Source: Stramonita haemastoma (Eukaryota > Mollusca > Gastropoda > Neogastropoda > Muricidae). From it: a stretch of 64,000 nucleotides of DNA. The DNA lies in the NCBI GenBank assembly GCA_030674155.1, contig CM060318.1:2119184-2183183 (forward strand), read 5' to 3'. Positions 13,010-64,000 of this stretch are shown one piece after another. How positions within the stretch are numbered: the stretch's first letter is position 1; the number at the start of each line of letters is the position of its first letter. The notes under the pieces are model-generated. The model saw only the letters and a program-made list of their open reading frames with translations, ran no database searches and was not told where the DNA came from. Both the position numbers and the translations under genes were made by a program.

Positions 13010-13180
13010 ATTCAACAATCTTGCCATTTTCAAACATCAATACAAAAATCTCTCCGTATTCAAACTTTAACAATCTTGCCATGTTCAAACTTCAGTTCAA
13101 CAATCTTGCCATATTCAAACTTCAGTTCAACAATCTTGCTGTCTTAAAACTCCAGTACAAAAATCTTGCTATGCTCTGTG
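13010..13180. repeat. Same 30-bp minisatellite, inverted orientation
   Basis: About six units of CAATCTTGCCATATTCAAAC plus TTCAGTTCAA. The reverse complement of the neighbouring array's unit reads CAATCTTCCCATGTTCAAAT plus TTCAGTTAAA, identical at about 26 of 30 positions. Confidence 0.85.
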
Positions 13181-13704
13181 TATCAATTATGACACCAGAA
13201 CAACTCCTCATGAATATTTCAAACTTATGCATGATAATGACCAGTAGCATTCAGTTTCAGTCGAACTTCCCTGATGTTATACAATAACATTATTCCCCAA
13301 GAACCTCTGTTGATGATTTAACTGTCACACAACAACCTCTGCTGATGATTCAACTGTCACACAACAACCTCACTATAATTAGTCCCACTTCAGCACGGCA
13401 GTTCTCAGTGGTATTCATTTCTTCAACACAACACCCAATGTTTGGGTTAAAAAAAACATTAGGAAGATATCCTCATGCTATCACTTTAACTGTATGGATG
13501 CCAACTTTCTAAGTAAAACCACCCCCCTCCCACAACAACAACAAAATATTTCTTTTCTTTTCTTTTCTTTTCTGGATTTCCAAGTTGGGGGGGGGGGGGG
13601 GGGGGGGAGGAGGGGGGGAGAATCTGTACACTTTTTCCACCGCAAAATACTGCTTATAATGCATAAACCTCCACAAAACGTGCGTTGTGGTCTTCTAGCC
13701 ATTT
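13181..13704 (-). other. Probable 3' UTR and flank of the SLCO gene, with a poly-G run
   Basis: This follows the SLCO stop codon on the minus strand. It holds a short tandem duplication at about 13305-13365 (ATGATTxAACTGTCACACAA) and a G homopolymer at 13586-13606 extending with interruptions to 13618. No convincing polyadenylation signal was found within the first 300 bases after the stop. Confidence 0.5.
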
Positions 13705-54845
<41,141 letters not shown>

Positions 54846-54939
54846 CTGAGGGGGAGACACAGCAGTGTTACTGAAGGGAAGAGTTTAAGTCCCGGAATGG
54901 ATCAAATTGTAGGGAAAAAAAGCTTGTTTTGAAAGTCTA

Positions 54940-55052
<113 letters not shown>

Positions 55053-55285
55053 ATTGGAGTAATCCCTGTCATTCACCCAGTGATGCCGTGTTATCATTAA
55101 CCCCTCACGTAGTGTAGCAGCCTGCTGAGGCGAAGTCTCTGGGTGTGGCTTTTGGAACCAGCAGCACGTGAGAGATTGAGAAGATGGAGGAGGACCAGTG
55201 ATGCACACCCACCCCTGCCGGGCAGAGTTCTGTAGCCAGATATCAGAGGTGCCTCCTGAACCTGATTCCCCCAGCTACACCCCAT
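55053..55285. other. Non-repeat sequence upstream of SLCO exon 1
   Basis: Open for 62 codons on the minus strand but without domain similarity. It could be 5' UTR or intron. No promoter element was identified. Confidence 0.4.
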
Positions 55286-56475
55286 GACTTACTGTCACCA
55301 CATGTTACAGTTGTGACATCTCTTGATTACATCACCCCTGTCACCACATGTTACAGTTGTGACATCTCTTGATTACATCACCCCATGACTTACTGTCACC
55401 ACATGTTACAGTTGTGACATCTCTTGATTACATCACCCCATGACTTACTGTCACCACATGTTACACTGGTGACATCTCTTGATTACATCACCCCATGACT
55501 TACTGTCACCACATGTTACAGTTGTGACATCTCTTGATTACATCACCCCATGACTTACTGTCACCACATGTTACACTGGTGACATCTCTTGATTACATCA
55601 CCCCATGACTTACTGTCACCACATGTTACAGTTGTGACATCTCTTGATTACATCACCCCTGTCACCACATGTTACACTGGTGACATCTCTTGATTACATC
55701 ACCCCATGACTTACTGTCACCACATGTTACACTGGTGACATCTCTTGATTACATCACCCCATGACTTACTGTCACCACATGTTACAGTTGTGACATCTCT
55801 TGATTACATCACCCCATGACTTACTGTCACCACATGTTACAGTTGTGACATCTCTTGATTACATCACCCCATGACTTACTGTCACCACATGTTACACTGG
55901 TGACATCTCTTGATTACATCACCCCATGACTTACTGTCACCACATGTTACAGTTGTGACATCTCTTGATTACATCACCCCATGACTTACTGTCACCACAT
56001 GTTACACTGGTGACATCTCTTGATTACATCACCCCATGACTTACTGTCACCACATGTTACAGTTGTGACATCTCTTGATTACATCACCCATGACTTACTG
56101 TCACCACATGTTACAGTTGTGACATCTCTTGATTACATCACCCCATGACTTACTGTCACCACATGTTACAGTTGTGACATCTCTTGATTACATCACCCAT
56201 GACTTACTGTCACCACATGTTACAGTTGTGACATCTCTTGATTACATCACCCCATGACTTACTGTCACCACATGTTACAGTTGTGACATCTATTGATTCA
56301 TTCCTCTACACACCCCTGAATTACTTTCACCACATGTTACACTGGTGACATCTCTTGATTACATCACCCCATGACTTACTTTCACCACATGTTACAGCGG
56401 TTACATCTGTTGATTCCTCTACACCCCCTGACTGTTACCACATGTTACAGTGGTGACATCTCTTGATTACAGGGA
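55286..56475. repeat. 55-bp minisatellite with a donor-like ACAGTAAGT on the minus strand
   Basis: About twenty units of CCCCATGACTTACTGTCACC, ACATGTTACAGTTGTGACAT and CTCTTGATTACATCA. Two alternating variants (CAGTTGTG or CACTGGTG) occur. Most units are near-identical, so the array is young or homogenised. Units at the right end are more diverged. Confidence 0.95.
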
Positions 56476-56690
56476 ACTGTGCATTGGTTTTTCTATTCTA
56501 TTTCCATGTTTGTCCTGATATCATCACGAAAGAAGACTCCTGAACACTAAATCCAAATGAATAAAGAAGAGAAAGCCACTTGTAAAGCATCACTTTTTTT
56601 ATTTTTTAGTAATAGCCTACTACTACTTTTCGTGGTATTGAGGCCTTGCTGCCTGTTCTTGTTTCTATTTCTACACACTAATCTGTTTAT
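56476..56690. other. AT-rich spacer
   Basis: No feature seen. Confidence 0.5.
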
Positions 56691-57015
56691 CTAGTGATCA
56701 GAGTGATGCACTCATCATCTGCTGACCCGGGTTCGAATCTTGTTCAAGAGAATTTTTCCTGTGAAGTTAACGTTGTGGTGACACCACTCCCCCCAAAAGT
56801 CCTTCGGATGGGATTATAAACCAAAATCTCGTGTGCAAACGCACAAACAACGTCTTGTGTACACATTAATACCCATTCCTCTTTTCGGAAGAGTAGGCCA
56901 TTGTGTGCCGGTGGGAACAGATGGCAAAATCGACAAAACTGCATACACACGGGGATTGAAAGTAAAAGGTACATGAGTGCTTATTCCATTATCCTTGAAA
57001 TAAAAGAATAAAATA
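56690..57015 (+). mobile_element. SINE A, near full length
   Basis: Head ATCTAGTGATCAGAGTGATG with B box CCCGGGTTCGAATC. The middle is GATGGGATTATAAACCAAAA, then GTGTGCCGGTGGGAACAGAT and a tail with ACATGAGTGCTTATTCCATT. Confidence 0.9.
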
Positions 57016-57179
57016 AAAAATATATATATATTTTTAAAAACATGCAGACTTACCTACCTCGCAGTCTAATGAGAAGTTTTAACACTATATAGCACACGAA
57101 AAATGGCTTCCAGTTTAAACGTAGAATGTTGTAGGCCTAGAGTCTATATCTAGGCCTAGCATAACAGATATTCTTATCT

Positions 57180-57188
57180 AGTATGATT

Positions 57189-57270
<82 letters not shown>

Positions 57271-57391
57271 TAATACATGGAATTTATATAGCGCTATATC
57301 TTGTAAAAACAAATCAAAGCCCTTGCACTCGACCCTCACAACAAACAAGCAACCAATGACAATGAATAATTCTAGCAAATTCGAAAGCACA

Positions 57392-57454
<63 letters not shown>

Positions 57455-60400
57455 CACACACACACACACACACACACTTATAGAGGCTATACATTTAGGC
57501 AGGGTGAAGGGAATTTCACATGTTGAAGGCAGGGACAAATAGGAAATGAAAACAGAAGGCAAAAATCTTAGGTTTGAAACAAGTGTGTCTTGAGGTTGGA
57601 TTTAAAAGTGTCATAAGTAGGCTTTTGCCGGAGGGAGAGAAGGAGGTCGTTCCAGATCGATGGACCAAAATAGAGAAAGAGCGGCGGCCAACGGTAGATA
57701 GGTTGAATCTCGGAATTTTTAAGGATAAGGTATCTGCAGCCGAGCGGAGGGAACGAGGTGTGTACAACGGAAGACATTCACAGAGGTAGGAGGGTGCTGT
57801 TTTGTGGAGACATTTGTAACAGAGAGTACTGATCTTATAGTTTACTCTCTGTGGCACAGGAAGCCAGTGGAGAGATTGCAAGAGAGGAGTAATGTGCTCA
57901 GATTTTTTCTTTCTGAGGACCAGTCGAGCTGCAGAGTTTTGTATGCGTTGGAGGAGTGGATAGATGATGCTGGCAGACCAGCCAAAAGAGAATTGCAATA
58001 GTCCAGACGTAAGAATAGATGAGAAGTGACTAGTTTGGATATTGCATCAGTGGACAGGTACTTTCGAATTGCACTAATACGCCGTAGTTGATAGTAGCAT
58101 GACTGACAGGTCTGGGTGATGAATTTTTGCATGGAGAGTGTGTTGTCAATAACGACTCCTAGATACTTTACAGCACTGGATAGAGGGACTGACGTATTGC
58201 CGAATTCTATTGAAGTTGTTGTGATAAAAGACAGTTTGTGTTTGGTCCCTACAAGCATGGATTCGGTTTTTTTCTGCGTTTAATTGTAATTTTTCTGTAT
58301 CATCCAGTTTTGGATATCTTGAAGGCAGTTGGACATATTTGTCAAGAGAGAAGGTAGATTTTCAGGTGTATCACTGCTTAGAATCTGAGAGTCGTCTGCA
58401 TAAAAGTGATGGTTGATCTGATGACGGTTAATAACACGTGACAGGGGGGAGCAGTATAGAGAGTAAAGAGAACAGGGCCTAGAACAGATCCTTGAGGGAC
58501 TCCGCATTCTAGTTTGGTTGGTGTGGAATGAATCTTGTTTACTGCCACAGTTTGGAATCGGTTTGTCAGGTACAAACTAAACCAGGTGAGGGCAGTGCCT
58601 TTAATACCGAAAGTGTTTTGGAGACGGGAGAGAAGAATGGAATGGTCAATAGTGTCAAATGCTGCAGATAAGTCGAGAAGAGTGAGAAGGGAGATTTTCC
58701 CTGAGTCAGAAGCATGTACAGGCGTGTTTAAGGTGTGGACTAAGGTGGTTTCGGTGCTGTGGTTGATGCGGTAGGCAGACTGGAACGGGGGGAGGAGACT
58801 TTGGAATGGAGATGGCTGTTGAGTTGTTTCAAAACAACTTTTTCAAGGACTTTAGAGATAAAAGGCAGATTGGAAACAGGTCTATAGTTCTTCAGAGTGT
58901 TAGGGTCAACGTCGCGCTTTTTGAGTAGAGGTGTAACTATTGCAGTTTTGAGAGCTGGTGGAAAAATCCCTGAAAGAAGAGATGAGTTTACAATTTTCGT
59001 GATGGTGGGTATAAGCTGTGGAAGGCACTGGGTGAAAAGAGAAGCAGGTATTGGATCAAGATCACATGATTTTATCGTCATTTCTTTCAAGATTGTCATG
59101 ATTTCACTCTCGCTTGCTGGATGAAGGGAAAGGAGAGGAGTGCCAGCGAATTGGGGATCAGGAGGCGCAGGTTGGAAAGAAGACTGATCCAGTCTGGAAC
59201 GAATATTGTGGACTTTGTCAGAGAAGAAGGAAGAAAAAATAGCAGGAAGGTTCAGAATGGCTGTAGGCGGTAGGCAGAGGGCTTGCCTTATCAGATCCAA
59301 AAAGAGTTGAGGTGAGGGAAAAAAGATTTCATTGATGTGAGCTTTAAGAACTTGAGCAGAATAGAAATTTGTCTTTGCTGAATGGATTAAGAATTTGACT
59401 TTGTTGGTTTGTTTTCGTAAAAGCTGTCTGTTAATTTCAGTTTTTATTTTGCGCCACTGCCGCTCTAGCTGTCGGCGTTTGCGCTTTGCAACCAAACTTT
59501 CGTGAGTGTACCATGGGGCACAGGGTCTATCGCGCGCAGGAAAAGGTCCGAAGAAAGTGCATGCTCATCGAGCAGTTGAATGAGAACATTACTGTAGTGT
59601 GTAGAAGGGTCAGTGTTATCAGGAGTTTGTGATAGGCGTTCAGCAGCTTGGGAAGAAAAGGTTTGAATATTGATGGCCTTGAGGTTGCGACGGGTAACGT
59701 GCTTTTTCTTTTTGATAGGCTTTGCGATGTTGAGAAAGAAAAGGATAGCAGAATGATCAGAAAGCAGTTCATTAGTGACAGATACAGATGTGATGAGATT
59801 TAGTGAGGCATCAGTGATGAGCCAGTCTAAGATGTGGCCTGATCTATGTGTTGGTTCATTTACTAGCTGGGAAAGAGAGTGGTTAGAAAGGAAAGAGAAA
59901 GACGTTTGACATCGGGAGAAGACTGGTTGTCGAAGTGGAAGTTGAAGTCACCGAGAATGGTAAGTTTCTTAGGAGACAAGCTGTGGTGATCAAGGAGGGA
60001 CTGAAACTCTTGGTGGAAAACAGAAGATGTTAGATTGTTTTTACGGCTAGGAGGCGGACGGTACAGACAGCAGAAAGTAATAGAATGGCCTGGTAAGTTG
60101 AGGTTGAGTTCAGAGACTTCAAAAGATTCAGGTGAAAAAGGGAGAGAGTAGCAGGAAGAAAGAGCTGGATGCAGTGTGTCTTTGTAGATGACAGCAATGC
60201 CACCTCCACGGAGAGTCGGGGGAAAGAAAGAGTCATTAGCCAGGTGGTGTCAGCTGTTCAATTATTGGTTCATGACCTTGTGGGTTGAGCCAGGTTTCTG
60301 TGAGGAAAGCAAGATCGATGTTCTGTTCGGAAAGGAAGTCGGAAAGGAAGTCAGCTTTACCCTCTGGGCAGACAGATTGCCATTAAGTAGACATAAGAGA

Positions 60401-60900
60401 AGATGGTTAGATGAAGGCAAAGAGGTTGAAGATGGCGGTGGTGAGTGAGGGGGACTATCAGAGGAAGAGGACAGGGATGAAGGAGGAGATGTGTGCAGTG
60501 GAAGAGCAGACCAGAGTTTGGATGGTGTGTCAGGTGTGGAGTATGGTGGAGGAACTGAATCGGTTAGGGATTGTGATATACATTATGATTCACATTATGG
60601 TCAGAACAAACATTGTCAGAGTCACACATAAACAAAGAAGCAGCTGAAGGACGAAGAAGCGAAGGGGTGTTGTCTCTGGATGCGGTGGTTGTGGCAGTGA
60701 CGTCAGAAGAGGTGGAGGAGGCAGATGGAAGGGAAGCACGCCACAGGCGATGACGTTTGCCTGCGCGTGTTCCTCGTCTGGTTTTGCGGTGGTTGATACC
60801 CAAACTAGAAATGTGCAAAATTTTGCAACGTTTGTGTGTACAATGTTCTTGTGGTGGCCGTGTGATGGCAACAAAGTTGCCTTAATTAATCATATCGTGA
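57180..60900 (-). mobile_element. LINE F, near full length (endonuclease + RT + 3' UTR), frame broken
   Basis: The minus strand first shows endonuclease pieces at 60400-59530 (LICLLNGNLSA; LTILGDFNFHFDNQ-type blocks in shifted frames). A 251-codon frame at 59495-58740 follows with KTNFYSAQVLKAHINEIFF, IKSCDLDPIPASLFTQCLPQ, TAIVTPLLKKRDVDP and LKNYRPVSNLPFISKVLEKV. Then come QSAYRINHSTETTL, LDLSAAFDTIDHSILLSRL, ECGVPQGSVLGPVLFTLYTA, FYADDSQI and VKYLGVVIDNTLSMQ. The C-terminal part, a (CA)n tract (57397-57477), the AGCGCTATAT motif and (AAT)n (57187-57268) end it. The palm motif FYADD and GVPQGSVLGP place it with L2/CR1/Rex1-type LINEs. Confidence 0.92.
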
Positions 60901-61205
60901 TGTGGCTGTCTTGGCTTCCAAACTTCTTCAGCTGATGTTGCACTACAGTCTTCAAATTTGAATGAAAAAAAAAAACCCAAACCAACAACCGAACACTCAA
61001 AGTGGTAGAAAAGCGGAATCGTAAAATAATGTTTTACCAGATTACAGAACACAGTTATTTAAATCAGATGGCTTTTTCCCATGTGCTACAAAGTAGTCTT
61101 TTCCTTTTTTTTATTATCAATTTTTTTTGTAAGTTGACTGGCTAAACAACGAACAAAAACATGAAGTGTTTACATAAGCTCAAGTGTTTCAACATCCTGG
61201 TCGTA
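60901..61205. other. AT-rich spacer, no gene seen
   Basis: Several A and T runs; no repeat or coding similarity noticed. Confidence 0.5.
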
Positions 61206-61207
61206 AT

Positions 61208-61285
61208 TTGTAAGATTGGTGGTCTAGCGGTAAACACACATAGCAACAGATCGAAGGTTCGATCTCTGTTTTGAACCCGAATTCT

Positions 61286-61365
<80 letters not shown>

Positions 61366-61640
61366 CTCTCTCCGGTTGAGGGGATTTTCCCCTAGAGTTA
61401 ACATCAGTGCTGACTCCACTCTCCCACAAGTCTTTCGGATGAGACTATAAACCGAGGCCCCGTGTGCGACAGCACGCAGAACATCTTGCGCACACGTTAA
61501 ATCCTGTTCCGCCATTCGTAAGAGTAGGCCATCGTGTGCCGGTGGGAACAGATGACAAGATTTACAAAACTGCATACACACCGGGACTGGATGAATAAAA
61601 GCACATGAGTGCTTATTCCATTGTTCTCGATATAGAAGAA
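61208..61640 (+). mobile_element. SINE A with a CT microsatellite inside its tRNA-like region
   Basis: A tRNA-like head (GGTGGTCTAGCGGTAAACAC; B box GGTTCGATCTC) is separated by (CT)n at 61282-61372 from the SINE A body (GGTTGAGGGGATTTTCCCCT, GATGAGACTATAAACCGAGG). The tail hairpin AGCACATGAGTGCT is perfect. Confidence 0.88.
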
Positions 61641-61837
61641 TAAATAAATAAATAATAAATACAATCTCTCTCTCTCCACCCCACCCAATGCCTAAGAAAC
61701 TGCTATTTCAAGAGGACGCTTCCAGCAATTTTTCAGAGTAGAAAAAGCCTCTCAGGCATGTAAACAAATACACATTCACACAAGAAAATAGTAATTCATG
61801 AAAAAATAAAATTGATGGCACAGCTCTTGTGGCGCCG

Positions 61838-61922
<85 letters not shown>

Positions 61923-62722
61923 GTATATAAATTTTGATTAGCACAGGTAAAAGAATCTCTGGCAGCAAGAGATTCGTTCCTGGCAAAAATCTACGAGAAA
62001 AGATACCATTCTTAGAAGCAAACATTTCACTTGCAAATAGAAAAAAAAGACAAAAAGAAGAAAGAAAAGTGTGGTTTTATGCTTATGGCGCAGTTCTAAT
62101 CTCACAGTGATTCCCAGTGGGATGAGTGAGTCCAGTGCACATTCTGGGTGACCTCCAGAGTGTTGAGCTGGGGAAAGGCAACAACAACAGCAACAATAAC
62201 AACAACAACAGCAGCAACAACAGACAAACACGGAAACAGACAACATTAGTTTGTTCAAACTTGCTGCTTTCTTGCACATGGCCACTCACCTTCAATGCAG
62301 AACAGAGCTCAAGCCACTTCAGAGCAGTCCCGCAAAACAGACCATGTCCAGATCCCCAACTGTCAGGTTACCTGTTGGGGCTCCACAGCCTGTCACAATA
62401 ATGACGATCTTTGACACACAGGGCTCTGTCTCCCTCTGGTCAGAATAGGATGATACTATCATTTTATATTGCAAGCCTTTTCTCTGCGACCAAGATCGTT
62501 ACACTTTTTATGCAAAATAGTGTTATAGTGTGCACTTTAGGCACTATAACTGTTGAACTACAACCCTCTCCCCCCTCCCCCTCCTTCACCTTCTCTTCAA
62601 AGAGTGTTACAGGGGCTGGCATAAGGTCTGTGTACTGGACTTTGGACTTTCTTTGTTAGCGCGCCTCAGGGATGGGTAGGATTAGAGAAGACAGTCGGCA
62701 GGCAAGCGTGGCTGCCCACTTG

Positions 62723-62725
<3 letters not shown>
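61641..62725. other. Mixed spacer: (TA)n, (AAC)n and unique sequence
   Basis: (TA)n covers 61842-61925 and (AAC/CAG)n 62178-62225. 61938-62035 vaguely resembles the SINE B body (GGTAAAAGAATCTCTGGCAG). 62105-62177 on the minus strand is bordered by a good acceptor (TTTCCCCAG) but has no recognised coding content. Confidence 0.5.

Positions 62726-62795
<70 letters not shown>
62726..62795. repeat. (CT)n microsatellite
   Basis: Pure CT dinucleotides. Confidence 0.97.
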
Positions 62796-62797
<2 letters not shown>

Positions 62798-63260
62798 CTT
62801 TTACCGTTCTATTCTTTTATCGGAATGATACTATCAAATTTTAAAAAAATCAGATGCCCTGTTTGTCATAAAAGGGGTAAAAAAAAAAACGAATAAAAAC
62901 TTCGAAATCTTTAAATTTGAAAAAGTGTAACTGGGTCCCCCCTTTTTTGCGTGAGCACCATAGCGGACTTCATTCAATGGGGATGCTACTGTGCAAAGTA
63001 CAAAGTCCCGATGCTGCTAAATAGGAAGTACATTAGATTTGCATTGTTATTAATTTTTTTTTAAATTTTCAAGTTTAACATTCCATTCACCATTTTGTAA
63101 AAAGATTTTTGTAAACGGGTATTTAATAACTTAACCGATGATCCCGTACGGGTCACAGTGACTTTCAGTCATCCACACTGTCTTGTTTGTGTGACTGGCA
63201 CCCGGGCCACTTTATTGTTAGATAACCAAGCCAAAAGTATGGTACACCCATTATGAATAA
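62796..63260. other. AT-rich spacer, no gene seen
   Basis: Short frames only and no repeat similarity noticed. Confidence 0.5.
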
Positions 63261-63261
63261 A

Positions 63262-63318
63262 AACCTCTCTCTCTGCCCTCTCTCACCCGTCCCTCTTCCT
63301 CTCCATCCCCTCTCCTCT

Positions 63319-63353
<35 letters not shown>

Positions 63354-63378
63354 CTCTCTCTCTCTCTCTCCTCTCTGG
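63262..63378. repeat. (CT)n microsatellite
   Basis: CT-rich with CCT interruptions. Confidence 0.93.
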
Positions 63379-63379
63379 G

Positions 63380-63735
63380 GGGGGGAAATAGCCTAGTGGT
63401 CGAACTTTGCGCTGGCAAATTTGAAGACCCGGGTTCGAATCCCGGTCGAGGAAATTTCTTCCTGGATTTAAAACATCAGTGCTGACTCCACTCTCCCCAA
63501 AAGTCCTTCGGATGAGACTTTTTAACCGAGGCCCCGGGGTGCGAACGCACGAAAGAACATTTTGGGCGCACACGTTAAATCCTGTTCCGCTTTTCGTAAG
63601 AGAAGGCCATCGTGTGCCGGTGGGGAACAGATGACAATATTTACAAAACTGAAATACACACGGGGGACCGATGAAAAAAAGACACATGATTGCTTATTCT
63701 GTTATCCCCCGATATAAAAGAATAAATAAAAAAAA
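63380..63735 (+). mobile_element. SINE A, full length
   Basis: Head AATAGCCTAGTGGTCGAACT, B box CCCGGGTTCGAATCCC, middle GATGAGACTTTTTAACCGAG and GTGTGCCGGTGGGGAACAGA. The tail has GACACATGATTGCTTATTCT and GATATAAAAGAATAAA. Extra single bases in homopolymers are frequent here. Confidence 0.92.
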
Positions 63736-63737
63736 AT

Positions 63738-63897
63738 AAATCTCTCTCTCTCTCCCCTTCTCTCTCATCTCTCCATCTCTCTCTCTCTCTCTCTCTCACT
63801 CTCTCGTCTCCTCTCTCATCTCTCTCCCCTCTCTCTCATCTCTCTCCCTCTCTCTCCCCTCCTCTCTCGTCCTCTCTCTCCTCATCTCCTCTCTCTC

Positions 63898-63931
<34 letters not shown>

Positions 63932-64000
63932 CTCTCCTCTGCCTCTCTCTTCTCTCTCTCTCTCACTCTCTCTCTCTCTCTCTCTCCACTCATCTCTCTC
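63738..64000. repeat. (CT)n-rich tract to the window end
   Basis: CT dinucleotides with CCT, CAT and CGT interruptions; Arg/Glu-rich minus-strand frames are artefacts. Confidence 0.95.

Noticed and set aside
62105..62177. Possible small exon on the minus strand with a TTTCCCCAG acceptor
   Set aside because: No recognisable protein, a weak donor, and outside the confirmed gene span. A 5' UTR exon cannot be excluded but is not supported.
63262..64000. Arg/Glu-rich minus-strand ORFs
   Set aside because: Translations of CT microsatellites.

Overview
The window reads as nuclear DNA of an animal, probably a marine mollusc and most likely a gastropod. The signs are one intron-rich transporter gene, several families of tRNA-derived SINEs, at least six kinds of non-LTR retrotransposon (LINE) and very heavy micro- and minisatellite content. 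The taxonomic guess is inference, because no species-diagnostic gene is present. There is no bacterial-type gene organisation, CRISPR array or rRNA.

The one host gene I can support runs on the minus strand from about 54845 down to a stop codon at 13705. It encodes an organic-anion-transporting polypeptide (OATP, SLCO family). Eleven exons are recognisable. They carry, in order, TM1 (54583-54845), TM2 (49291-49407), TM3 and a glycosylated loop (46130-46358), TM4 (37478-37660), TM5 (34376-34461), TM6 with the family signature WIGAWW (32976-33085), TM7 (29604-29766), TM8-9 (26681-26864), the extracellular Kazal-like loop (25518-25664), TM10 (19991-20145) and TM12 with the C-tail and stop (13705-14024). 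An exon for TM11 is expected between 14025 and 19990 but I did not find it. Several exons show single-base deficits in C or G runs, so the gene is either decaying or, more likely, recorded with homopolymer indel errors.

The introns hold almost all of the remaining DNA. They contain LINEs (an L2/CR1-like family F with a (GT)n-bearing 3' UTR, a family G whose 3' tail is shared with SINE A, RNase-H-bearing elements, an RTE-like endonuclease LINE and others), SINE families A to E, and minisatellites. Several minisatellites start exactly at exon borders, and their units carry copies of the 5' splice site. This is the most unusual feature of the window.

Left of the gene, 1-13700 is intergenic or untranslated-type sequence: unique AT-rich DNA, LINE and SINE fragments, a triplicated unit of roughly 0.8-0.9 kb carrying CT and CA microsatellites, and a 30-bp minisatellite that switches strand. 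Right of the gene, 55100-64000 holds a 55-bp minisatellite, a nearly full-length LINE F on the minus strand (about 57180-60900), SINE A copies and CT-rich tracts.
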